A DNA stretch of 21,353 nucleotides, taken from positions 1 through 21,353 of the forward strand of contig QUTJ01031813.1 of the NCBI GenBank assembly GCA_003573635.1, read 5' to 3'. The translations under genes and the position numbers were made by a program. Under the pieces are notes generated by a model. The model was not told the DNA's origin. It was given only the letters and a program-made list of their open reading frames with translations, and searched no databases. This DNA comes from Goniomonas avonlea. Lineage: Eukaryota; Cryptophyceae; Goniomonadida; Goniomonadaceae. Every line of letters starts with the position of its first letter. Position 1 is the stretch's first letter. This document shows, one piece after another, positions 1-10,900 of the stretch.

Positions 1-35
<35 letters not shown>

Positions 36-58
36 CGCGGGTGTGTGTGTGTGTTGTG

Positions 59-93
<35 letters not shown>

Positions 94-100
94 GTGTGTT
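1..100. repeat. GT/GC microsatellite at the window start
   Basis: Almost pure (GT)n with an internal (GC)n block at about 27-40 and a few GTT interruptions. Alternating purine-pyrimidine tracts like this can adopt Z-DNA (known biophysics) and commonly stop assemblies, so the left edge may be an assembly break rather than a biological boundary. Confidence 0.95.
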
Positions 101-1084
101 CCCAGGGACTCCTGCCGGGGAGTCTGTGGCAGCTCCGAGTCAGCGGCTCCTGAATGCCAGTACATGGTTCAAATAAACTAGCTCTCGCTCTTCGGAGACC
201 CAGCGAAATCATGGCATGCTCTCAAATGAAATTATTCAGCTTTTTTTAAAATATGAATTACAATTAATGCGTAATTAATCTCTTGCCAGCAACCGGCGCC
301 GCACACTGAAAGGAAAGACAGTGACAGTGCTACTCGAGCTCGGCCAGGAGCTTTCAAGTTTAACGTTGCTGGCGCGCCATCTTTCTTTGTGAATGTTGTT
401 TCAACTTTTTGTCCTTCGGGTCAACCAGAAAGTAGATGCGTCACTGGTAACACCTGTCCCGCAGAGAACGACCCCGTCACACCGGAGAACGACCAATTAC
501 GTACTGCAGACGCTAGGCCTCACGAGAAACTGTGTGTATTCAGCCCCCAAACCGCATGGCCTCGCCAGTGACAGGCCCCCCGAAAACTTGCTAAATGTCC
601 TCTCCCCTTGCTAGCCAAATGCCTAATCGAAGTGCTGGAGGAGGGTGTGTAGGTGTGTATGTAGTGTGTGTAGTGTAGTGTGTGTTTCTCTCTCAACCCT
701 AGGCAGATCTACGGATCTGTGGCTGCTACGCAGTTCCTAGTGGTTTGAATACTCTCTCTCTCTCTCAACCACGGAAACCGAGTCACGGTGCTCCCAGTTG
801 ATTGGTTTGCCGAGAAAGGCGTCAGGTTCGTCAGTCTTGTACTGGATNGACGATGGTGAGGTGATCGCGATTGCGTCATCCACCTCGTGGAGTGCACCGT
901 TGTTTTGTAACTTTTGTTCGGCTTATTCTTGCCCAGCAACCGAAACTGGTCCCTCCTCCAAAGCGAGGTGAGCGTTGGCACTGAGGTTTTATCTATTCCC
1001 ATCTGAAGCAATAGAAAATGAGCGCCTACGACTGATCTCTAGATAGAACTGACGAGGCTCACCCAAGCTGATTATTAGGTGCCA
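101..1084. other. Upstream region without a recognised gene
   Basis: No long ORF with recognisable protein features is seen. Contents: an AATAAA hexamer at 172-177 (could be the poly(A) signal of a + strand gene further left, but a hexamer alone is weak); an AT-rich patch at about 237-285 in otherwise GC-rich DNA; GT-rich sequence at about 643-690; a (CT)n run at about 751-766; one ambiguous base at 848. It presumably holds the promoter and 5'UTR of the giant gene starting at 1085. No TATA box or other core element could be assigned with confidence. Confidence 0.6.
968..1078 (+). other. Possible 5'UTR intron
   Basis: A consensus-like donor (GAG|GTGAGC) at 968 and a TTATTAG acceptor ending at 1078 would remove 111 nt and place the exon boundary six bases before the ATG at 1085. 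A CTGAC branch-like sequence lies between. This rests only on splice-site resemblance. The alternative is an unspliced leader. Confidence 0.3.
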
Positions 1085-1976
1085 ATGGCTTGCCGGGCGA
1101 ACTTGGTTTCAGTGCTGCTGGTACTTATCTGGGGTCAAGTTGAAGCTGTCTCGTTAGGAGGACTCCTTGGATTCACCAGTGGCCCACGTGGGCATGAGGT
1201 GACTTGGGTGAATCTCACCACTTTGAATTCTGGGGCGCCTGAATCTCGATGGCTGTCGCCAGCTGTGAGCGTTGCACCAGCGGATTCTGGGGCGGTGATG
1301 TGTTTTGACTGGCAACGCCGTTTGCTTTTTGTGCAAAGCTTAAACGAACTCCAAGTGTTGCTCTGGACTGGAATGACAGTCAGAGGGATGGCTTGGAATC
1401 GAGGACAGCTCGCTGCTCTCCATTGCGATGTCGACACTGGACCGGATGGGGCATTGTTAGCAGTCGAAATGATGACTACTGGAGCTAGAGTAATCTCTAT
1501 CAATGCGACTGATTTCACCGTTCACGAAGTGCGCCAGTTGGCTCATCTCAAGGTCGTGCCGGGAGTGACTGCGCATGATGCCACGCGTCGACTGCTGTAT
1601 CTATTTGTATTTCATAAGATTATTCGACTGAACATTGAAAATGGAAATATCTCTGAGTTCAATTTGAAAGGTGGGGGACAGTGTGTTCGAGGTCTGTCCA
1701 GCCTCCAGGTAGATCAGAACGGTGCCCTCCTCGGCGTGAGGGAGGGAAATGACGAGACAGACCTCGTAGCGGTCGATTTGGATCGAGGGGTTATGGTTCC
1801 AGTGATTCGAATCCCGGACCGAACCGTATCTGGGGTTGCAGCGTTCGATTCGTTCAGCTCCTCATACTTCCTGCTCCTGCAGCGCTCAGCTCTCCTGAAA
1901 GTAGACCTCACCGCAAGGTCAACTACCGAACTCGTGCATTCAGCCACAGGCTTGCAAGCAATCGCCTATGATCCTT
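1085..1976 (+). CDS. Exon 1: signal peptide plus probable beta-propeller
   Basis: The ATG at 1085 follows an in-frame TAG at 1076-1078. An in-frame GTG at 1079 is not a credible eukaryotic start. Residues 1-21 (MACRANLVSVLLVLIWGQVEA) form a typical signal peptide: short basic start, hydrophobic core, small residues before the cleavage site. The following roughly 275 residues show recurring elements of about 40-45 residues with short hydrophobic strands (RLLFVQSL, RLLYLFVF, ALLKVDLTA) and turn motifs (D...R.LLY, L..VDL), which suggests a YWTD/NHL-like propeller of about six blades. N-glycosylation sequons occur (NLT, NAT, NIS). It ends in a phase-1 donor, T|GTAAGAG, splitting a cysteine codon after AYDP. 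In LDL-receptor-type proteins a propeller is commonly followed by an EGF module, as seen here. The fold call is inference; the signal peptide is strong. Confidence 0.8.
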
Positions 1977-4900
1977 GTAAGAGAAAGGCTCCCGAATAGG
2001 ACAGACACAATTGACTGTTTTTCAGGTGCTGGCTGTTCCGGATCTCTCTGTGGAGCTGATCTCACCTGTGGTGCTGCAGGTATGGAATGCTTGCCTGGAG
2101 GTGCCTTGCTGTGTGTATGTGCTCACTTGTCGGTCGTCTGTGACTACAGTGTCCCTCCTGACGTCCTCCCCTCGATACTACAGTCCCCTCTCCCCTCGCG
2201 TTTTCCTCTCACCCACTGGAAAGAAGAACCCGCACCCCCCTCAAATGCCTGCCCTTCCGTCAACAGCTCGTGGGACACCGTGTCATGTCACGTGTCACGT
2301 GTCAAACACCGCATGCGGTTTTCATGCGTCGATACCATGACACACTGGGTCTGACGAGTATCTCAAGATGAGTTTACCAGGTTTCCGCACGTCCGATACC
2401 CTCCTCTCCCCTCTCGCACCCTCCTCTCTCCTCATCCTGTGGTCGAACATGATACATTCCACTAGAGTCTGTTTGTGGGTGTGCTACAATGTGCAGCGCT
2501 CCTAGACATGGAAAGTCACTCACCAAACAATGTGTGCCGAGGAAGTGTGATATCGCACGGACTCGTTGTGACGAGTACCCAAGGCCTGTCGAACGAGTGC
2601 CTCACCAGACTCGGACAAACGACTTGGCGTGACGCTGGGCGTTGACCCGCGATTTCCATCCGAGTCAATCTCCCCGTTGTTTCTTCCTGGGTATGAACTC
2701 ACTCCCCTGAGTGTTGATATTCCACGCAACGCACTATTATGCAACACACCCATCTAACATCGCACATCCCACTCTAACGAGCCCAACCAGTGAGTCTGGA
2801 CACCAAGGCTAGCATTGCTCTGGGCCAGCAGCCTCCCAATGCGACAGCCTTTGTGGCGTTTCTAGTGCAGCCCCAGCTGCACATCCTCGACTCCTTCGGG
2901 CGTGTTCTTTCTCGGGACCGATCTACCGCAGTCACCGTTACGCTCGCCGGCACCCCCGATGCACTGCTGCACGGCACAACCACGGCCGTCGCGCAGCACG
3001 GCGTGATCTCCTTCACTGATCTCATGATAACCTCCATCGGGACGTTCACTCTGGCGTTCACCAGTGCCGACATGCCCCCTCTCACCGGTTTGCCCTTCAG
3101 CATCACGTCCGGGGTCCCCACCCGCTTGCAACTCCTCCAGCCGCCGGCTGGGGCGACAGGGGGCCTTCCTTTTTCACAACAGCCTGCAGTCGCTGTGCTT
3201 GACCTTGGGAACAACACAGTAGCCTGGTCTGCTACAACAGTCACAGTCTCGGGCAGCGGCGGGCCCGGTGTTTTGTCTGGTGCCCTCACCGCACCGTCGG
3301 TCAACGGCGTCGCAACTTTCACTGGGCTGAGCTACAGCATCGCTGGCACCGTCACCTTGTCGTTCACGCACACTGCCCTCAGCCCGACTTCAGTGACGGT
3401 CAGTGTCGCCGTTGGCCCACCGGTCAAGCTCCTGATTAACACAGCGCCCGCGGGAGCAACGGGGGGCGTGGCGTTCACGCAGCAGCCAGTGCTTGCTGTC
3501 ACCGACGCAGGAGATAACGTTGTGCTCGCCGACCATACGACGGAGGTGACGGCGACCTGTACCGGCGCAAGCAGTCTTGCCGGAACAACGAAGCAAACAG
3601 CAGCAGCAGGCGTGGTGTCCTTCTCTGGCCTGCGCTACCCTGTTGCTGAAGACATAACGCTTGTGTTTTCATGCCCCGGCGTGTTGTCTGCCACCGCCCC
3701 CCTGAGTGTTAAGCTGGGGGCCAGCGCCCAGATCGTTATCCAGACCCCCGTGTCTGCGGCGAGTGGCGGAGTAGCGTTTGGAGTGCAGCCGGTCGTCTGG
3801 CTGCTGGACGCTGGAGGTAACATGAACTCTCTGGACGCCAACACCCTCGTGACTGTGTCTGCAAGCGGGACCGGCAGCGTTTTGGGCACTTCCACCGCGC
3901 TGTCAACGAGCGGAGTTGCAGCGTTTACGAACGTCGGCTACAGCAGGGCGGGGTCTATCACGCTCACCTTCACAAGCGCAGGCCTGACGTCCGCGGCGCA
4001 GGAACTAACGGTGCTCCAAGGCCTGAAGTCCAAGCTCGCAGTCATCCAGCCGCCGAGTGCGGCAGTGGGTGGTCTCCCGTTTGCCACCCAGCCAACTGTC
4101 GCGATTCTGGACTCTGCTGGTGACCTTGTGGGCTCCGACGACTCTGTCGTGAGTGTGTCAGCCAGCGTCGCCGGGGCGCTGTCTGGCACCACGCAGGCCA
4201 CTGCAGTCGCAGGTGTCGCGACCTTCACCAACCTTGCGTTGAGCTCTGCGGGCCTGGTAACGCTCACCTTCTCCCAGACGGGGGTGGCCTCGACAGACGT
4301 CAACCTCACAGTGAGCGCCGGCCCGGCGAGCAGGCTGTTTGTGACCAAGCAGGCTGACGCCGCCTCTGGTGGAACCGTTTTTCTAATCCAGCCTGAGGTT
4401 TCTGTTCTGGATGACAGTGGGAATCTCGTCCTCGCGAGTTCCGTCGCTGTCTCTGTCGCGAGTAGTGGTGGTGCTGGCTCGTTGTCTGGCACTTTGCAGG
4501 CCACGACCGTGTCTGGTGTGGCCAAGTTCACCGACTTGCGGTGGGACAAGGCCGAATCTGGAATCACCCTGACGTTCACTGTTCCTTTGCTGGCCCCGGC
4601 AACACAGACCCTGACTGTGAGTCTCGGCCAGCCCACCAAAGTGTCCATTCAGGTGCAGGCAGACGCGGCCGTGAGCAGTCTACCCTTTGCGGTGCAGCCG
4701 CGTGTAATTGTGCTTGACGCGGGTGGGAACCTTGTTACGACAGACACGGACTCGACCATCACGGCGGTCGCCACTGGCAGCGGGGTGCTGTCTGGCGTAA
4801 CCGCCGTAACGGCGGCGGCTGGCGTTGCTCTGTTCTCCGGACTCAGATACGACAAAGCCGAAACTATCACGCTGGCCTTTACCAGACCCGGGTGGACGTC

Positions 4901-7900
4901 GGTATCCCAGTCTCTGACTGTCGCTGTGGGCGCTGCGTCCCAGCTGACTGTGTCAAGGGCGGCAGAGTTTGCGACAGGTGGAAACGCGTTTGGAGTCCAG
5001 CCAGCCGTCCAGACGCTCGATGCTGGCGGGAACCTTGTCACGCTGGTGAGCGTGTCTGTTACGGCGTCTGCGGCTGGCACCGGGGTTCTGACTGGCACAC
5101 TCGTGGCGGCCAGTGCTCCGGCCACTGGGACTGCGACGTTCACAGACCTTGCCTACGACACGGCGCAGACTGTCACGCTCTCTTTCGCGTGCGATGGGCT
5201 TGCGTCTGCGTCGCAGCAGATCACGGTGGGCGTAGGACTGCCAGACAAGCTCAGTGTGCTCGTTGCGGCAGCGGGGGGTACTGGCGGGCTCGAGTTTGCC
5301 TCGCAGCCTGCCGTTGTCCTGCAGGATCACGGTGGCAATCGGGTTGCCAGCCATGGCGCGACTGTGGTGACCGTCACAAGCTCAGGAGGTACCGGAGTCT
5401 TGTCAGGGCCCTTGACAGCCGCAGTCACGTCGAGCGTTGCGCAGTTTGCAGGCCTCAGGTACAGCCGAGCGGAAACTGTCACCCTGACGTATTCAGCCTC
5501 CGGCTTCATGTCAGCGACGCAGACTCTGACAGTGGCAGTCGGGCCCAGAGCGAGGCTTGGCCTGCACACCCTTGCTGCAGGCGCCACTGGCGGGCTGGTG
5601 TTCACAACCCAGCCTGTCGTCGCGGTCCTGGATGTTGGTGGCAACATCGTAGTCACAGAGTCCTCGCTCGCAATCACCGTCGCGGGAGGTCCTGCCCTGT
5701 CTGGTGCGACGCAGGCTCAGGCTTCGGGTGGTCTCGCGGCGTTTGCGGGACTCAAGTGCAGCAAGGCAGAAACCGTCACGCTGCGGTTTTACTGCGATGC
5801 TGTTGTGGCAGCTCCCCTCGGGCGGCTGGAACAGTACGTCACCCCAGTGTCGCAGAGCTTGGTTGTCGCTGTGGGCCCTGTGGCAGCGCTCTTCAGCGCT
5901 GTTAACGCGTTCCACGCGATCGCTTCTGCTGCGTTTGGCATCCAGCCGCAGATCTGGCTGATGGATGCGGGCAATAACCTGGCGTCGGCTGAGAGCGCTC
6001 GATTTGTGTCGGTTTCAGTGAGTGGCGGGACTGGGGCCCTCTCTGGAGCTGTGACGGCCGTCGCTTCTGCTGGTGTCGTCGCGTTTACGAACCTCGCGTA
6101 CAACAGGGCCGAAACGGGGCTCGTGCTGACCTTCAGCTCTGCGGGCCTGCCCTCTGTGACTCAGCCCCTGAGCGTTAGCTGTGGGCCTCCTTCGAAACTG
6201 GTGGTCGTGACTCCCGCGGCTGGGGCAGTCGCGACAGTGCCGTTCTCCACGCAGCCTGTGCTCCACGTCCAAGACGCTGCGGGAAACATCGTCTCGGACA
6301 GCGCTGTCGCTGTGACTGTGTCTCCCACTGGCTCTGGGTTGCTGTCGGGGGTCACGACTGCAGCTGCCAGTGAGGGGGTGGTGCAGTTCGGTTCCCTTGC
6401 TGTGGACAAGGCCCAGACAATCACCCTGACGTTCTCTGCCGTGGGCTTGGCGCCGGCAGCCCACTCCTTGTCGATCCAACACGGCGTGCCGACGCGTCTC
6501 ACCCTGGCCGTGGTCCCAGCAAACGCAGTCAGTGCGCTTCCATTCGGTACTCAGCCTGCCGTGACCCTGAAGGACGCTGCGCTCAACACTGTGACGTCCG
6601 ACTCAGTGTCTGTTGTGACTGTCTCTGTCTCCGGCGGCTCGGGGACGCTGCGAGGCTCGTCGCTGGCCACAGCGTCCGCAGGAACGTCTTGGTTCTCAGA
6701 CCTCAGCTACGACGTTGCGGAAACCATCACGTTGACCTTCACCAAGAGCGGCCTTGCATCCACATCACAGACGCTCTCTGTCTCTGTCGGCGCGCCGGCT
6801 GCTCTGTCCATCCTCACCCCCGTATCAGGCGCCGTTGGAGGGTCCGTGTTCGCAGTGCAGCCCCGGGTGACCGTTATCGACGCTGGCGGCAACGCGCTCA
6901 CAGAAACCTCAGGGACCCCGGTGACTGCGACAGTGCTCGGCGGCAGCGGGACGCTAACTGGGCTAGCTGTCGCAACCACGTCGGCTGGAGTCGCATCGTG
7001 GTCAAACCTGGCGTACGACAAGGCAGAAACTGGCCTCACGCTAACCTTCTCAGCTGGCGTGCTGAAACCCGCAACCCACGGCCTTGTCGTGACCACGGGA
7101 AGCCCAGCCAAGCTCGCGTTGGAGACGGCTGCGTCGGGAGCGACAGGAGGGAGTGTGTTCATGGTGCAGCCGGTCTTGTCTGTGCGGGACGCGGGCGGCA
7201 ACGTTGTGGCTGTTAGTACAGCCGTGAGCGTCAGAAGCACGGCGGTTGGTGGCGGCGTTCTTTCTGGCAGCGTGACATCCGCAGCGGTGTCTGGTACTGT
7301 GTCTTTCACCGACCTTGCGTTCGACAAGGCGGAGGCAGGGATCACGCTCGTGTTTTCATCAGGCGCGCTCACCACGGTCAGCCAGCTGCTGACAGTGACC
7401 GTTGGAGCACCTGCGCGGATCGCTCTCACTACTGCAGCCTCGGGGGCGAGCGGTGGAACAGGGCCCACCACACCCCCTGTGGTCACGGTGCTCGACGCTG
7501 GAGGGAACGTGGTGACGATAGCAATCGCTGTCACAGTCACTGCGAGCGACGGGACCAACCCTCTGCCGGGTGACACTGTCATGGCAGTCAACGGCGTGGC
7601 GGCGTTTGCTAACCTCAAGTACGATAAGGCTGGGCCTGTCAGCCTGACGTTCCTGGCATTGGGGATGGCGCCAGTGACACAGTTACTGACAGTGTCCACC
7701 GGGCCCAGCGCTAAGCTGCTCGTGCTAACCCCTGCGGCTGGTGCGACCGGCGGCCTGCCGTTTGCCACACAGCCGAGAATCACTGTCGCCGACCTCGGTG
7801 GCAACACTGTCACGTCAGACTCCGTGACAGCTGTCACGGCCACACTGAGTGCGGGGTCCGCCACTCTCATCGGCGCTCCCACAGTCACCTGCGTGGTCGG

Positions 7901-10900
7901 CGTTGCGTCGTTCTCGTCCTTGCGGTACCCTGTTGCGGAAGCCATCACGCTGCGCTTCACCGCAGCCTCCCTCACAGCTGTGACTCAGCGGCTTGTCGTG
8001 GCCCGAGGCCCCCCGGCCGCCTTGAGCGTGTCCACTCGAGCAGCGGGCGCCCAAGGCGGCCTCGAGTTTGGCGTTCAGCCTGTCGTGCAGGTGCAGGACG
8101 CTGGCGGCAACCCAGCCATGCTAACGTCCGAGACCGTTGTGCACGTGACTGCAGGCGGTGCGGGCGTCTTGTCCGGCACGCTGGCTGCTACTGTGTCGGG
8201 AGGCGTCTCGTTGGCGTCCTTCACTGACCTGGCGTACACGCTGCAGCAAGGGCCAATGACCCTCACGTTCACGTCGTCAGGGCTGGTGTCGGCGACGCAG
8301 ACTGGCTTCCATGTCTCCACGGGGCCGGGTGCCAAGCTCGCCGTCCTCACCCTCGCCGCGGGTGCGCTCGGTGGTGTCGCCTTTGGAACGCAGCCGTCCG
8401 TGTTGATCCTGGACTCCGGTGGCAACACCGTCTTCGATGACTCGACCGTGGTCACGGTGTCTGCCACGGCCGCAGTCGGCACGCTGACGGGCATCACGCA
8501 GGCCACAGCTGTGGCCGGGGTGGCGACGTTTGCCAGTGTCAAGCACGACAAAGCTGGAGAGGTCTCGCTGCGTTTCTCAGCGCCCGGTCTGGCCGCCGTC
8601 TCACAAACAGTGCTCGTGGCTGTCGGGCCCAGTACCTCCCTGTGGGTCGCCCCGACTGGCACTGCAAACGGCGGAACTGCTTTCGCGCGCACTGTCCTCA
8701 TCCTGGACGCAGGTGGCAACGTCGTTGTGGGCGACTCGGCAACCTCTGTTACTGTCGCTGCGATTGGCGGCAGCGTATTGCTCTCTGGCCAGCTGGCCGC
8801 GTCCGCAGTTGCAGGGACTGTCTCTTTCAGCGAGCTGGTGTACAATGTTGCTCAGCTCGTGACACTTCGGTTCACAGCCGCCGACCTCGCACCAACGGCT
8901 CAGTCGCTCACTGTGAGCATCGGGCTTCCGGCGAAGCTTGTCATTACAACGCTGGCTGCATGCGCTACCGGCGGCGTCCCGTTTGCAGCTCAGCCCAGGG
9001 TAGCAATCACAGATGCAGGTGGTAACGCCATTATCTCCGACAGCGCAACCCTTGTCACCGCGATATCAATGAACAGCGTCTTGAGCGGCACCACGCAGGT
9101 CGCAGTGTCCGCCGGCGTTGCCACGTTCACGAATCTAGCCATCGCTGTTGCCGGGGTATCACAGCTTGTTTTCACCTCCGACGCCGTTCGCCCCCCGCAA
9201 GTGTCCTGGCGGCAGGACCTCATTCTCTCAGCGCTCCAGTCTGTGGAGGTTCTTGTGGGGCCGGCGGTCAGCCTGGCGCTTCACTCGCCAGCCCCCTCAG
9301 CGCTGGGGGGGTCCGTGTTCCCAAGCGCTCCTGTGGTGGCTGTGCGCGATGCTGGTGAGAACTTGGTGAGTGTTGACGGCAGCACCGTGGTCACGGTTGC
9401 AGTGGCCGGCGGCTCTGGGACACTCTCCGGAACAACGATGTCGACTACAGTCGCTGGCCTCGCAACGTTCTCCGGGCTGGCGTACGATAGGGCCGAGATT
9501 GTCTCTCTAGTGTTCACCTCGGGCACGCTCACAGCGACAACGCAGTCGGTGCTGCGGGTAGACATCGGCCCCCCTGCCGCGCTCGCGTTCGTAACGCTTG
9601 GCACTGGGGCAGCTGGCGGGTCTCCTCTGACTGTGCCCCCTGTCCTCAGGATTTTGGATGCTGGCGGCAACGTTGTGCCAGACGCTTCGACCGTCGTTGT
9701 CTCTGTGACCGCGACCGGCGGAACTGGCCCCATGCTCGGCAATGCGGAGGTGGCAGCCACATGGGGGCTGGCAACCTTCTCCGAGATCAGGTTCAACAAG
9801 GCCGAGACTGGGATCACGCTCACGTTCACCGCCCTCGGACTGACGTCCGTGTCGCAGCCGCTCACTGTCGTCGAGGGCCCTGCCTTCAGGCTGGTCATCG
9901 CTGCCCTGGCTGCTGGCGCGGTGGGAGGTGTGGCGTTCGCGGCGCAGCCCACAGTGGCTGTGGAAGATGCTGGAGGAAATCGCCTGACCGCTGGAAGCTC
10001 CACCACGGTCACTGCCGGAGTGACGGCGCCCGCTGGGACTCTGACAGGGGCGCTGACAGCCACTGCCGCGCCGCAGCTGGCCACGTTCACAGATCTCAAA
10101 TACGACATCGAAACCACTCTGACGCTGACGTTTGCCGCCTCAGGGCTGATATCAGTGTCACAGCCGCTGGCAGTGGGGCACGGTCCCGCGACGCAGCTGG
10201 TCTTGCGCACGCCTGCAGCAGGAGCATACGGGGGCAGCGCGATGACCACCCAGCCGTCTGTCGCACTGCTGGACGTCGGCGGCAATCCGAGCGTCAATGA
10301 TCCAACAACGCTGACCGTTACCATCGCGGTCTCGGGTGGAACAGGGACGCTCTCAGGGGCGCTGACAGCGACAGTCGTTGCGGGCGTGGCCACCTTTTCA
10401 GAGCTCAAGTATGATAAAGCGGAGAGCGGGCTCACGCTTACCTACTCGAGCGGGGCGCTTCCACCAGTGGCCCAGCCACTGACGGTGTCTGTCGGTCTGC
10501 CTGCGCACCTCGTCGTCACCACCCCCGCCGCGGGTGTCACGGGAGGCTCTCCTTTCGGCTCGCCCGGCGTTGCGCCCGTTGTAACCGTAAAGGACGCTGG
10601 CGGGAACGTTGTCACAACCGACTTCCTCACCCAGGTGACTGTCGCTGCGAGCGGCGGCGGTGGTTCGCTCTCGGGGGTGACGATGGGCCAGGTTGCTGCA
10701 GGGGAGGTGTCGTTTGGCTCTGTGTCGTACAACGTCGCTGAGTCCATCACCCTGACGTTTTCGGCCCTGTCGCTGACGCCGGCCACACAACCGTTGGTGG
10801 TTGGTGTGGGAGCAGCGGTCAGGACTGTGGTGGACACCGCAGCCGCGAGTGCGACGGGTGGGGTGGCGTTCGGGGTGCAGCCCAAGATTGCGCTCGAGGA

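Noticed and set aside
389-614. Two small overlapping open frames upstream of the gene
   Set aside because: 60 and 73 codons with no recognisable motif, frequent by chance in this composition.
1803-1820. tRNA B-box-like sequence (GATTCGAATCCC)
   Set aside because: Lies inside the propeller coding frame, and no acceptor stem, A box or anticodon arm could be placed around it.
1079-1999. Start at GTG 1079 and stop at 1997-1999 for the propeller protein
   Set aside because: A GTG start is not expected here and the ATG follows two codons later. The stop lies in the 49-nt intron, whose removal joins a fitting cysteine-rich exon.
6707-7975. Long antisense open frame (422 codons), with similar ones at 9281-10435, 3938-4648 and 14361-15386
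   Set aside because: Antisense shadows of the GC-rich repeat array: stops are rare on the other strand because of codon composition, and the frames repeat with the sense repeats. No domain features.
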